Part shown: one piece after another, positions 43,567 through 53,594 of the stretch
Layout of the letters: the number at the start of each line of letters is the position of its first letter
How positions within the stretch are numbered: position 1 is the first letter of the stretch
DNA from: Hyphomonadaceae bacterium
Lineage (GTDB): Bacteria; Pseudomonadota; Alphaproteobacteria; Caulobacterales; Hyphomonadaceae
Length of the DNA: 64,000 nucleotides
Direction of reading: 5' to 3'
Assembly: GCA_024742355.1 (NCBI GenBank)
Contig: JANSYM010000002.1
Span: forward strand, 310,001-374,000
Notes under the pieces: generated by a model
What the model was told of the DNA's origin: nothing
Seen by the model: only the letters and a program-made list of their open reading frames with translations
The model's database searches: none
Made by a program: the position numbers and the translations under genes

Positions 43567-46376
43567 TTAGAACGTAAAACGGGCTTTCAGATAGTAAGAC
43601 CCGCCATTGAAGCCGCTTGGCGAAGACTCTGGATAGAGTTGCCCAAGTGACGCAGCGTTCGGATTCTCGTCCGGGTAGTTGTCGAAGATATTGTTCGCAC
43701 CGATGATCAGCTCGATCTGATCATTCAGGTAATAAGCGAACTCCGCATCGACATTTATCTCAGCATCCTGGGTGCCGGTACCATTGCCGGTATCTTCCCA
43801 CTCACCGAAATAGTTGGCACGGGCCAGGAGACGCCAATTGTCCTGCTCATGCGTCACTGTGAACGCCCCTTTCAGCTCAGGCAGCAACTCCTCGAGCGAT
43901 GAGACGCGTCCAGCACTGATCGGATTGATTGAGCCAGCATCATCGACAGTCGTATCAATATAGGCGAACGAAATCGACGCGTTCGTGTCGCCCCGTTCTG
44001 TGATGTCCAGCGGGATCGTACCGACAACTTCAACGCCCTCAGTCGTGGTGTCGAAGCTATTGGTGAAGTAGCGGAACTGCGTCAGATCCTCAAAGCCGAC
44101 AAAATCGCTTCGATTGATGACGCTGGCATTGCCCAACTGGGTCAGACCATCACTTACGCTCGCGAACGGTCCAAGCCCATTCTGGTTGCCGACAAAGTCC
44201 AGCGCCGCCAGGAAGTCGACATTGGCTGACAACGCGATGCGGTCATCCACATCAATGTTGAAATAGTCGACTGTCCAGGTGGTCGGACCAACGTCGAACG
44301 CCGTACCGATTGTGAAGTTCTGGGCTGTTTCCGTGCCAAGCGCAGGACGTCCACCATCGCGGGATTCGATGAAGTCCGCAGCCAGCTGACCTGCGGCTGA
44401 CGACAATGGCAGCGTACCCTGATCAATCAGAACCCCGCCGACATTTTGTGTCGTCACGTTGGTTACATTGGCTTGGCCAGCCGTTGGAGCGTGGAACCCG
44501 GAAGACACGGTGCCGCGCAGACGGAAATTGTCCGTCACACGATACAGCGCACCGAACTTGTAGTCGGTCGTGTTTCCGAACGCATCATAATCTTCAAAGC
44601 GCAAAGCACCCTGAAGCGTCAGTGCATCAGTAACATCAGCCTCGAGATCGACATAGAATGCGTAGCTGGATTGGGTGCTCGTGCTCGACGCCGTAAAGCC
44701 ACCAAATCCGTTTGAGCTCGACGAGAAGCCTTGATCGGCAAGAGGTCCGAGCGCGAATGACGCTGGATCGCCAGCGGTAATTTCGAACTCTTCTTCGCGA
44801 TACTGCGTTCCGAATGCAACATTCAGGTCCGAAGCAAATCCGGACACGGGCAATGCGTAGCTGAAGTCTGCGTCGAAAATCGTTTCGGTCTGCTTATAGG
44901 CACCCGGTGTAAAGTCACGCGGCGTATTCGGCCCAGCGATGCGTTGATCGTATTGCGAATGAAGAACTCCGTATCACTCGCCCCATGCACGACGCTGAAA
45001 TCATAATTCAGACCGCTGCCAAGATCGAAGACACCCCGGACACCACCCGCGATCGACCAATCAGTATTGTCGCCGCCAAAGCGCGGCACGAAACCGCTTG
45101 GAATGGTCTCTACGAACGAGAAACAATTCGCGTCACCGGTGACCTGAGCAAGAATCGTCGGATCGGCAAGTGAGTTGTCGAAGTTTTGTAGCGGGATACC
45201 GGCAGGACAACTGCCCCCCGCTGCAAGACCATCCAGATCACCGACGAGGATTGATCCAGCGCCGCCTGCTGCAACAATACGTGCGCGGTAGTCTGCGGTG
45301 GATTCATTGTCACCTTGTTCAAATGCCTGCCCCGTTGCGGGGTCTGGCAGGAACGCACCTGTCAGAGCGTCCACAATCGGACCACGGTAGACCCCACCAC
45401 GATTGGTCGGGTTCCGGTAGAAGAATCCGCCCTCTGCGGTGCGTTGAGCATAATTACCAAATGCATACAGCTCGGTGTTCTCACCAATATCCAGTCCGGA
45501 ATTGAAGAACAGTTTGTAATTATCCTTCACATCTGGTTGCCCCCAATATTGCGGCACCTGATCGGTGTACGAGTTGATGGTCTGAAAGTCCGCAACCGCC
45601 GTATTCCCGGCTGCGATCAGAGCTTCAACATCACCACGTACGATGGACCGGACGGTGCCGTCTGTGTCGGACACTTCGCCGGTCAGGTTGAGGAATCCAT
45701 TCTCACCGAGCGGCAGGCCGATATTGCCGGCAATGCGATAATTGTCGCCATCACCCTCATAGGTCGAGCCGTAGACAGCCTCGACCGTGCCACCGCTCGA
45801 GTCTTCTCGCAGCTGGAAGTTGATCACGCCTGCAATCGCATCGGAACCATATTGCGAAGAGGCACCATCGCGCAGGATCTCAACCCTGCTGAGCGCAAGA
45901 GAAGGGATAACGCTAACATCTGCGCCCTGAGCACCGTCAGCGATACCGCCACCAAGGAACGAGATGACCGAACCACGATGACGACGCTTCCCGTTAAGCA
46001 GAACCAGCGTGTTGTCAGGCGAAAGGCCGCGAACATTGGCAGGACGAATGATCGTCGCCGCGTCTGAGATAGGCTGCGTGTTTACATTGTAGGACGGGAC
46101 GGCCGTTCTCAGGATCTCGGTAACATCATTGGTCCCCTGATTGACGAATTCTTCGCCAGAAAACACATCTACCGGCGCCGGCGTATCCAACGCGGACCGG
46201 GACGGCACGCGTGAACCGATCGAAATGACTTTTTGTAGCTCGAGATCCTCGTCGCTCGCTGTTTCATCGCCCGCTGTCTCGTCGCTCTGCGCCACCGCAA
46301 TTGGCGCGAGGGCCAGGAGCGAGGCACTGAGCGCCGCACTCGCAAATAGCCGGCTTCGAATTCTTGACTTCCGCAT
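43567..46376 (-). pseudogene. TonB-dependent outer-membrane receptor, interrupted by a frameshift
   Basis: Two overlapping frames make one receptor of about 936 aa. The N-terminal part has a signal peptide ending AVAQ, then the plug domain (RVPSRSALDTPAPVDVF, RGLSPDNTLVLLNGKRRH, DGASSQYGSDAIAGVINFQL). The C-terminal part is the beta-barrel with the terminal aromatic GGSYYLKARFTF. The break is near 44929-44934: one extra C/G in the run restores SLGPNTPRDFTPGAY and joins the frames. ATG at 46376 has GGAAGGA upstream. TonB receptors take up siderophores, vitamin B12 or glycans; the ligand is unknown. Confidence 0.88.
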
Positions 46377-46735
46377 TGTGTTTCCTTCCTTTTTATCGTT
46401 ATCGGACACGCCAGCTCGTGTTTCTTTATTTTGTCACTGGGCGTCGCCGATCAGAATTTGTGCGCGGCTGAATGGAGTCAATCGATCGGCGATCTTTTAG
46501 CGAAACAAACGGCCAACATTCGCTGCTATCATTATCCGGTCGTTGCAAAAATAATACACAACAGACAAGCAATTACAGGCATTTGCACGAAACAAAATCA
46601 CGCAACTCGAAACTCCTTTGCACGAGTTCATCGAATTCGCTCCCATCCCCGGTTGAATATTCCACTGAACGCTCAGGAAACAAAAAAAGCCGCCCCAGGT
46701 GGAGCGGCTTTTCCAGTGGTTTCAGGGACTTGGCC
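46377..46735. other. Intergenic region upstream of the TonB receptor gene
   Basis: 359 bases, AT-rich. It contains the TonB promoter side and, near the right end, the terminator of the nfeD unit. No gene is supported; long open frames here lack ribosome sites and family likeness. A small inverted repeat (AACTC..GAGTT) lies at about 46607-46627, not identified. Confidence 0.5.
46685..46712 (-). terminator. Rho-independent terminator after nfeD
   Basis: Stem AAAGCCGC/GCGGCTTT with a 10-base loop, followed on the minus strand by TTTTTTTG. 24 bases past the nfeD stop. The plus-strand side ends in TTTT and could work both ways. Confidence 0.8.
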
Positions 46736-47209
46736 TTAAGCCGGTCTGACTTTCAGGATGTTGCCTTCTGTCGCCTCAACGATCACGGCCGCGCCGGACG
46801 CCAGATTGGCGCCATCAATACTTTGCGCCGACCAGACTGTATCGCCGAGTTTGACCCGTCCGATCCCGCCGGTGAAATCGTCGGAGACGACGGCGCGCTG
46901 GCCCAAGGTCCCGGCCATGCGCTTGTTGAGCGTCGGGTGCTCTTCGACATTTTCGCGCATCCGGCGGAACAAGGTCCGGCCCATGATGAACAAGGCGGTC
47001 GAGGCGATGGCGAAGAAGACCAGCTGGCCCTGCCATCCGGCAATCCCGTCTGGCGCAATCGCTGTATAGGCGGAGGTGAGGCCGGCGGCGATCGAGACCC
47101 AGAGCAGGTCGAACGTGCCGAGCATCATCTCCAGCGAGAGGAGCACGAGCCCGACAGCCAGCCAATGCCAGGCTGTCGGTGGCCACAAAGTGAGGTCTAG
47201 TCCTTCCAT
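46736..47209 (-). CDS. NfeD-like membrane protein
   Basis: 157 aa. Three or so hydrophobic helices (about 10-80) and a C-terminal OB-fold domain (GRVKLGDTVWSAQSIDG). NfeD proteins pair with SPFH proteins in membrane microdomains and quality control. It lies 9 bases downstream of the SPFH gene, the standard order. Confidence 0.88.
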   Translation of the reverse strand: MEGLDLTLWPPTAWHWLAVGLVLLSLEMMLGTFDLLWVSIAAGLTSAYTAIAPDGIAGWQGQLVFFAIASTALFIMGRTLFRRMRENVEEHPTLNKRMAGTLGQRAVVSDDFTGGIGRVKLGDTVWSAQSIDGANLASGAAVIVEATEGNILKVRPA

Positions 47210-47218
47210 GGCGATACC

Positions 47219-48178
47219 CTAGTCTCTGTTCCCGGCTGGGGGAACCGCGGTGCGTCCACGCCCGCTGGCATCCTTGGCGGCATCGGTGAGGCCGCGAATA
47301 CCCTCAATCGTCCCGATGATCGAGCTGAACTCGGCCGGGATGATGACGGTCTTGTTGCCGCCCGCAGAGGCGAGCTTTTCAAACGCCGTGACATATTGCT
47401 GGCCGAGGAAGTAGTTGATCGCGTTGACGTCACCCTTGGCAATCGCTTCGGAGACGAAAGCCGTGGCTTTGGCTTCTGCTTCACCTTCACGCTCGCGCGC
47501 TTCGGCGTCCCGGAAGGCGGCTTCGCGCCGGCCTTCAGCTTCGAGGATTTGCGACTGTTTCAGGCCTTCGGCTTTCAGAATGGCCGACTGCTTGTCCCCT
47601 TCCGCGGTCAGAATTTCCGCCCGCTTGAGACGTTCCGCCTTCATCTGGCGCGCCATGGCTTCGGTAATGTCAGCTGGCGGCGACAGGTCGGCAATCTCGA
47701 TCCGGGTGACTTTCACGCCCCACGGATTGGTGGCCGCGTCGACCACGGACAGGAGCCGCGCATTGATATCGTCACGATTGGACAGGACCTCATCAAGGTC
47801 CATCGACCCGACCACGGTCCGGATATTGGTCAAGGACAGGTTGGTGATGGCGTTTTCGAGATTGTTCACCTCATACGCCGCCGATACCGGGTCAACGACC
47901 TGGATAAACACGACCGCATCACAGGAGACCTGGGCGTTGTCGCGGGTAATCACTTCCTGCGTCGGGATGTCGAGCACGGTCTCCATCATGTTCATCTTGC
48001 GCCCAATGCGCTGATAAAATGGCACGATCCATTCCATACCGGGGCCAAGTGTTCGAGTATATCGCCCAAAGGATTCAACTGTGTAGTTGTATCCTTGAGG
48101 CACGATTTTGATTGCCGAAAACAGCAATATGACGGCAGCGGCCGCCGCAATAATCGCGGTAAAAGCTACGGGTTCCAT
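47219..48178 (-). CDS. SPFH/band 7 (paraslipin/QmcA-type) protein
   Basis: 319 aa. One N-terminal helix, then the SPFH domain (about 20-180; [38 protein letters not shown]) and a coiled-coil C-terminal region with [20 protein letters not shown]. Assembles large cage-like oligomers in the inner membrane. The start at 48178 is supported by GGGAGG 9 bases upstream. Confidence 0.92.
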   Translation of the reverse strand: MEPVAFTAIIAAAAAVILLFSAIKIVPQGYNYTVESFGRYTRTLGPGMEWIVPFYQRIGRKMNMMETVLDIPTQEVITRDNAQVSCDAVVFIQVVDPVSAAYEVNNLENAITNLSLTNIRTVVGSMDLDEVLSNRDDINARLLSVVDAATNPWGVKVTRIEIADLSPPADITEAMARQMKAERLKRAEILTAEGDKQSAILKAEGLKQSQILEAEGRREAAFRDAEAREREGEAEAKATAFVSEAIAKGDVNAINYFLGQQYVTAFEKLASAGGNKTVIIPAEFSSIIGTIEGIRGLTDAAKDASGRGRTAVPPAGNRD

Positions 48179-48251
48179 TTGTGGTCCTCCCTGATCTGAA
48201 CCTCCATTCACATGGGAAGGAATTTGCTGTTATTCAATAAGGATTCATCGA

Positions 48252-48286
48252 AAAACGGCGCATTTCCCATGGAAACACGCCGTTTT
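48252..48286. terminator. Hairpin terminator after the peroxiredoxin/before SPFH
   Basis: AAAACGGCG / CGCCGTTTT, 9-bp stem (48252-48260 and 48278-48286). On the minus strand the arm ends in TTTT after the peroxiredoxin stop at 48350, and the plus strand also ends in TTTT. Confidence 0.6.
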
Positions 48287-48349
48287 CCCTCGATTCCGTT
48301 ACGAAAGTCTGAGGGACTGTTTTAGTTTGAGACAGGTCTCAAATGTATA

Positions 48350-48832
48350 TTAGAGCTGCCCCAGCAAATAATCCGCGCTCGAGACTTCGAAACCGCCGCC
48401 CTGCTCGACGTTCAGTTCTTTGACCGTGCCGTCCTGGACCAGCATGGAGTAACGCTGCGAGCGCTGGCCCATGCCGAAGCCGCTGCCATCCATTTCCAGG
48501 CCGATCGCCGCCGCGAAGGCGCCATTGCCGTCGGCCAGCATGCGAACCTTGCCATCAACGCCATTATCCGCGCCCCAGGCGCCCATGACGAAAACATCAT
48601 TCACGGAAGTACAGACAATCTCGTCAATGCCCTTGGCGGCGAGGTCGCCCTGACGCTCAACGAAGCCTGGCAGGTGTTTGGCAGAACAGGTTGGCGTGTA
48701 CGCACCCGGCACAGCAAACAGGGCAATCGTCTTGCCGGCAAACACGTCGCTGGTGCTGCGTGGTTCCGGCCCATTTGCGGTCATTTCCATGAAGGTCGCT
48801 TCCGGCAATTTATCGCCAACAGAAATGCTCAT
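48350..48832 (-). CDS. Peroxiredoxin, Prx5/AhpE-like
   Basis: 160 aa. Peroxidatic cysteine in AVPGAYTPTCSAKHLPGF, followed by EIVCTSVNDVFVMGAWG, as in Prx5-type peroxiredoxins. Reduces peroxides in the cytoplasm; the likely reductant (thioredoxin or glutaredoxin) cannot be read. ATG at 48832 gives the usual MSISVGDKLP start. Confidence 0.93.
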   Translation of the reverse strand: MSISVGDKLPEATFMEMTANGPEPRSTSDVFAGKTIALFAVPGAYTPTCSAKHLPGFVERQGDLAAKGIDEIVCTSVNDVFVMGAWGADNGVDGKVRMLADGNGAFAAAIGLEMDGSGFGMGQRSQRYSMLVQDGTVKELNVEQGGGFEVSSADYLLGQL

Positions 48833-48948
48833 TGATAACTCTCCTCTGTATCTCAGCCATACATAGGCCCCTTCTAAAACCTCGCAATGACAAATGCTTG
48901 CCAAAATTACCCCGTCAGCTAGCGTCTCACTGAGTGAAGGAGAGTGGC

Positions 48949-49506
48949 GTGCAGGATCTGACCGGAAAATTGCTGGTGGCGATGCCAGGCATTGGAGACC
49001 CCAGATTTGCCCGTTCCGTGATCCTGATTTGCGCCCATAGCGATGATTATACGATGGGTCTGGTGCTGAATAAGCCGATTGATGATCTGACTTTGCCGGA
49101 GCTCCTGACGCAGCTCGAGATCGAACAGGATATCCAGGTCCCCGACACTTATGTCCTGAATGGCGGCCCGGTCGGCACGGATCGCGGATTTGTCGTCCAC
49201 ACCAATGATTATTACAGCGACAATGCCACCGTCGAAGTGGCCAGCGACTATTCGATGACAGCCACACGCGACGTGCTGCGGGCACTTGCCTCAGAGGGCG
49301 CGCCGAAAAATGCCGCGATGACGCTGGGCTATGCCGGCTGGGGACCTGGCCAGCTGGAGAATGAACTGAGCGAACATGCCTGGCTGATCGCCGATCCGCA
49401 TCCCGACATCATTTTCGGGGACGCCCACTCAAAAAAGTGGGAACTGACCCTCGGCATGCTGGGGATTGATCCAGCTCACCTGCACCAGACCGGCGGTAAC
49501 GCTTGA
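48949..49506 (+). CDS. YqgE/AlgH family protein
   Basis: 185 aa from GTG at 48949, with GAAGGAG upstream; GTG 48934 is also in frame. Conserved blocks are LLVAMPGIGDPRFARSVILI, GLVLNKP, NGGPVGTDRGFVVH and LGYAGWGPGQLENEL. Function not established; widespread in proteobacteria. The S9 peptidase gene follows after about 55 bases. Confidence 0.92.
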   Translation: MQDLTGKLLVAMPGIGDPRFARSVILICAHSDDYTMGLVLNKPIDDLTLPELLTQLEIEQDIQVPDTYVLNGGPVGTDRGFVVHTNDYYSDNATVEVASDYSMTATRDVLRALASEGAPKNAAMTLGYAGWGPGQLENELSEHAWLIADPHPDIIFGDAHSKKWELTLGMLGIDPAHLHQTGGNA

Positions 49507-49561
49507 GTGAATAAAAGACGATTGGGTTTGCCGAGCCGCGCCCAATTGCTACATCTTGTTT

Positions 49562-51652
49562 ATGATCCGCGCCGCGCTGCTTCTGTTTCTGGTTGCAAGT
49601 CTTCTGGTTCGTCCGGCCAATGCAGAGCCGCGACCAATGTCGCCAGTCGACATGATCGAGATGCCGCGCCTGTCGAATGGTACACTGTCTCCGGACGGGC
49701 GCTATTTTGCTTATTTGCGCTCGGAGACGGACTGGACCGAGAACCGGATCATCCATCGTTTGAAACTCATCGACCAGACCACCGGCGCCCCGTTCGAGAC
49801 CATGATTGTGCCGGCGGTCGGCGAGTCGCACAGCCGCGTCTGGTGGAAGCCGGACAGCACTGGGTTCATTTTCCTCAAGAAAGCGGAAGAACAAGACGCA
49901 GACCGCGATCATCAACAGGCTTTCTTCTATCACCTGGACCAGCAAACGACGACGCAGCTCACCGCGCATGGCGAAGCGGTGCTCGACATTCACTGGTCAC
50001 CTGACGGCGCTGGTTTCTATTTCGTCGCGGCCCAGCAGCAGCCCGGGAGCAGCCGGCGCTTGCTCAAGGCAGGCTGGTTGATCCCGCCCTTTGAGTCGAA
50101 TGCCAATCGCGACATCTGGTATTTCGATCTGGACACGCAGTCGGCCCGGTCGGTCGTGTCCGGCGACTTTTCTATCCGCCAAGTGTCTGTCTCACGCGAT
50201 GGCGGCACGCTCACTTACTCCCGCGTGCCCGATCATCGCTTTGATTCCGCCTATCGCGGCGAAGTCTTTGTCTGGCATCGCGACACGGACGATTCCGTGC
50301 GCTGGACCGGCAATATTCATGGCGAGGCGATGCCGCAACTGTCCCCGGATGGGTCGTCACTGGCTTATATCGCCACCGTGAATGAAGAGAGCGCGCCGTT
50401 TTACGAACCGAAAGTCTTCATCAAAACCGTGGCGCAAACGCCGCAGCGCCTATTGTCGCGAGAGCCGATGGAGGCGCTGAGCTTTGCCTGGGACCCATCT
50501 GGCGAAGGCCTGTTCATTCTCGGCAATACCGGGCTGCGGGCCAATCTCTATCATTATGATCTGGCCTCCGAAGAGTTGCGCCAGATTACGCGCGGTGACC
50601 AGAACGTCACCAACTGGACCTATGACAGCCAAACCGACACTCATATTGCGCGCATCGAAACAGCGCAGAATCCGGGCGAGTTTCAGATCATGCGCGATCA
50701 GAACACCGGGTTCGAACCGATCACCTCGGAATATGCCGACTGGCCAGAGCGGTTCTTGATGCCGCGGCAGGAACGGGTCAGCTGGCGCGCCCGCTGGGGC
50801 GCACGAATCGAGGGTTTGCTCGTTTATCCCGTCGGCTATCAGCCGGGCCAGCGCTATCCACTCGTCACCATCACCCATGGCGGGCCGCAAACCTCGTCGC
50901 GCTTCGGGACCTGGTTTGCGTCGAGCTATGTGCCAGTCCTGGCCGGGCAAGGCTATATGGTGCTGTTGCCCAATCATCGCGGCGGCACCGGCTATGGCGA
51001 CCGGTTCATGCGCGACATGGCCGGACGATATTTCCGTAATGCCCATCATGATGTCATGGCCGGGATCGACGCCATGATCGACCGTGGCCTGGCCGACCCG
51101 GATCGTCTGATCAAGATGGGCTGGAGCGCTGGCGGCCATATGGTCAACAAGCTGATCACCCACACGGACCGGTTCAAGGTGGCCTCGTCAGGCGCCGGAG
51201 CGTCCGACTGGCTGTCCATGCATGGCGAGAGCGATTCCCGCTTCGCGCGGCAGTTCATCTTTGGCGGCACCCCATTTGAGCGCGACGCGCCGCGCAGTCA
51301 GTACACACAGGATTCGCCACTTCGAAACGTCTCGCGCGTGACCACGCCGACGCTGTTCTTTGTCGGCGAGAATGACACCAGGGTGCCGCCGACACAATCG
51401 ATCCTGATGTATCGCGGTGTCCGCGCCACCGGCACCCCAACAGTTCTCTATCAAGCCGAGGACGAGCCGCATAATTTCCGAAAACCGGCGAACCAGCTGT
51501 TCAAGATCAATACCGAGCTGGACTGGTATGCGGGGTTCGCCCTGGGCGAACCGTATGAACCCGACCTGCCGGGGGCGGCATATCAGAACTCGCCAGCAAA
51601 CGTCGACCTGACGCAAGCTGGCGCAGACGCGGTCGAAGCCCCCTCACCTTAG
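49562..51652 (+). CDS. S9 family peptidase (prolyl oligopeptidase/DPP type)
   Basis: 696 aa from the ATG at 49562; a TTG six bases earlier is possible. Signal peptide MIRAALLLFLVASLLVRPANA, a beta-propeller (about 35-430) and a C-terminal alpha/beta-hydrolase domain. The nucleophile is in GWSAGGHM, the acid in ENDTRVPP and the histidine in EDEPHNF. Likely periplasmic di- or oligopeptidase. No clear ribosome site. It overlaps the convergent monooxygenase gene by 9 bases. Confidence 0.9.
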   Translation: MIRAALLLFLVASLLVRPANAEPRPMSPVDMIEMPRLSNGTLSPDGRYFAYLRSETDWTENRIIHRLKLIDQTTGAPFETMIVPAVGESHSRVWWKPDSTGFIFLKKAEEQDADRDHQQAFFYHLDQQTTTQLTAHGEAVLDIHWSPDGAGFYFVAAQQQPGSSRRLLKAGWLIPPFESNANRDIWYFDLDTQSARSVVSGDFSIRQVSVSRDGGTLTYSRVPDHRFDSAYRGEVFVWHRDTDDSVRWTGNIHGEAMPQLSPDGSSLAYIATVNEESAPFYEPKVFIKTVAQTPQRLLSREPMEALSFAWDPSGEGLFILGNTGLRANLYHYDLASEELRQITRGDQNVTNWTYDSQTDTHIARIETAQNPGEFQIMRDQNTGFEPITSEYADWPERFLMPRQERVSWRARWGARIEGLLVYPVGYQPGQRYPLVTITHGGPQTSSRFGTWFASSYVPVLAGQGYMVLLPNHRGGTGYGDRFMRDMAGRYFRNAHHDVMAGIDAMIDRGLADPDRLIKMGWSAGGHMVNKLITHTDRFKVASSGAGASDWLSMHGESDSRFARQFIFGGTPFERDAPRSQYTQDSPLRNVSRVTTPTLFFVGENDTRVPPTQSILMYRGVRATGTPTVLYQAEDEPHNFRKPANQLFKINTELDWYAGFALGEPYEPDLPGAAYQNSPANVDLTQAGADAVEAPSP

Positions 51653-52843
51653 CGGCTCTTCCCTGATATCGTAGGCAAAGAAAGGATCCTGGCGCGAGCG
51701 AATGATGCTCGGCGCCACCTTGCCCGCGAGCCACATCGGACCATAGGTCAGCGCCCGGCTGAGCGGGGTCGGACGGTGAAACAGCCTGGCATTTCCGCGC
51801 GAGGCGCGTTGAACCTGCGCCGTTCGCGGCAGCCTGGTTTCGAAATAAGTGGTCAGCGCTGCATCGAGATCATTCGGTGTCTCGGAGCACAGCTTGGCCA
51901 GCAAATAGGCATCCTCGATCGCCATCACAGCGCCCTGGGCCTGGAAGGGCAGCGTCGGGTGGCAGGAATCGCCGAGCAAGGCGACGCGGCCATCGACCCA
52001 TTGCGACAAGGGTGCACGATCAAACAGCGCCCACCGGAAATGCACATCCGCCTGTTCGATCAGATTGGTGACAATTGGATGCCAGCCCTTGAAGGCGGCA
52101 AGGACTTCGTCACGGGTCGCTTCTTCGGTCCAGGATTCCGACGTCCATTCTTCACGTTCGATGATGCCGACAAAATTGGCCAGCGTCCCGCCGCGCAGGC
52201 GATAGGTCACGGCATGGCGATGCGCACCGACCCAGACACAGGCGGTGGGCGGCGGCGCGAGATCGCCAAGCTGCGCCATCGGAACCACGGCCCTCCAGGC
52301 GATATTGCCGGTAAAGTCAGGATGCTCAGCGCCCAGCATCTGGGTGCGAATGACAGAGTGAATGCCATCGGCGCCAACCACAAGATCGCCTTCAACCGTA
52401 TCGCCAGAGTCCAGCAATACCCGCGCTTTCTCGGGCGTCTGGGTATAGGCCACGCATTCTGCGTCGAGGCGAACAGCATTTGGTTGACGCTTCAGCAGCA
52501 GGCGTCGCAGCGTGTCGACAAGGTCAGCGCGGTGCAGGTGCAGATAAGGCGCGCCCCAACGCTCCACGACGGCTTTCTGCGCTTCAATTTCAAAGATCTG
52601 CCGCCCCGAGCGGCCAAACCGCATTTCCAGCGCCCGCGGAACGAAGGCGTTTTCGGCAATTGCCTCTTCCAGCCCCATGGCACGAAACACTTTCATGCCG
52701 TTCGGGGTAATCTGGATACCAGCGCCAATCTCGCCGAGTTCCTGCGACCGCTCCAGCACCTCCACCCGCCAGCCGAAATGATGGAAGGTGAGCGCAGCCG
52801 TGAGCCCGCCAATCCCTCCGCCAACAATTACAGCCTTCGGCAT
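51644..52843 (-). CDS. FAD-dependent monooxygenase (salicylate hydroxylase-like)
   Basis: 399 aa. Rossmann motif VIVGGGIGGLTAAL at the N terminus, the DG motif (VGADGIHSVIRTQ) and the second FAD motif GDSCHPTLPFQAQGAVMAIEDAYLLA. Class A aromatic hydroxylase type; the substrate is unknown. No catabolic genes are adjacent. Confidence 0.9.
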   Translation of the reverse strand: MPKAVIVGGGIGGLTAALTFHHFGWRVEVLERSQELGEIGAGIQITPNGMKVFRAMGLEEAIAENAFVPRALEMRFGRSGRQIFEIEAQKAVVERWGAPYLHLHRADLVDTLRRLLLKRQPNAVRLDAECVAYTQTPEKARVLLDSGDTVEGDLVVGADGIHSVIRTQMLGAEHPDFTGNIAWRAVVPMAQLGDLAPPPTACVWVGAHRHAVTYRLRGGTLANFVGIIEREEWTSESWTEEATRDEVLAAFKGWHPIVTNLIEQADVHFRWALFDRAPLSQWVDGRVALLGDSCHPTLPFQAQGAVMAIEDAYLLAKLCSETPNDLDAALTTYFETRLPRTAQVQRASRGNARLFHRPTPLSRALTYGPMWLAGKVAPSIIRSRQDPFFAYDIREEPLR

Positions 52844-53008
52844 GGTCGCTTCGATCTCCGTGATTTTGGGCGCAATGAGAGCACCTTACCGCACCTGTCG
52901 GAATAAGGAATATCCGCATTAACTATAGTAATTTGTTGCAAATTCGAAATAAATTGCCAGACTAGCATTAACAAAAGCCAGAACGGCTTGTTTGGAGCTA
53001 GAAAACTC

Positions 53009-53503
53009 ATGCAACGGACCCAAGTTTCCGGCCTGCGATTGCTTGCCCTGATTGGTGCTGCCGGCCTTCTCTCTGCCCCTGCTCTTGCCCGCGATGTGAC
53101 CGTCTATGGCGGCGGTAAATCCCGTGTGGTCGAAACCGGCACGGACCGCCCGGTGAAAGTGATTGCCTGGGGCGAAAATCGACAGACCGCCTATCAGAAA
53201 CGGGTTGAGCGGTTCGCGCTCGAGCGCAAGGTCCAGAAAATCATCGACACCCGCGACACAGACGACGATATCGCCCTGTCCGACGCGATGATGCGGATCA
53301 TTGTCCGGGGCAACAAGAATGCGCGCGGACGATACAGCAAATATTATCCCTATCATTACCGCTCGGCCGGCTTTTACGAGCAATTGCAACGCGCCATGCG
53401 CGAGCAGCAGGCCGGCGTGCGCGTCTACCGCCAGAGCGTGCTCGATGATGTCTCCAGCGAGGACCTGCAAAGGGTCGCCGAGGCGCTTAACGACATGAAC
53501 TAA
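53009..53503 (+). CDS. Exported hypothetical protein
   Basis: 164 aa from the ATG at 53009 (22-residue longer start at 52988 also in frame only as MFGARKL). Signal peptide ending PALA, then a basic, helix-rich domain with YSKYYPYHYRSAGFYE. I do not recognise the family. Upstream 52844-53008 is AT-rich and could hold the promoter. Ends before a bidirectional hairpin terminator. Confidence 0.6.
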   Translation: MQRTQVSGLRLLALIGAAGLLSAPALARDVTVYGGGKSRVVETGTDRPVKVIAWGENRQTAYQKRVERFALERKVQKIIDTRDTDDDIALSDAMMRIIVRGNKNARGRYSKYYPYHYRSAGFYEQLQRAMREQQAGVRVYRQSVLDDVSSEDLQRVAEALNDMN

Positions 53504-53537
53504 GCTAACGCCCCTGGGGCTATCGGGGGGTTAAAAG

Positions 53538-53573
53538 AAAGCGCGCCGATCTTCTGACCGGCGCGCTTTTTTT
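53538..53573. terminator. Bidirectional Rho-independent terminator
   Basis: AAAGCGCGCCG / CGGCGCGCTTT with a 10-base loop, flanked by TTTTTTT on the plus strand and by AAAAG on the other side, giving a U-rich tail both ways. It separates the exported hypothetical gene (plus) from isocitrate lyase (minus). Confidence 0.85.
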
Positions 53574-53594
53574 GTTAGGCTTGGTTCGGGCTGC

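Noticed and set aside
46377-46680. Possible small gene upstream of the TonB receptor
   Set aside because: AT-rich region with no ribosome site or family likeness; better explained as a promoter region.
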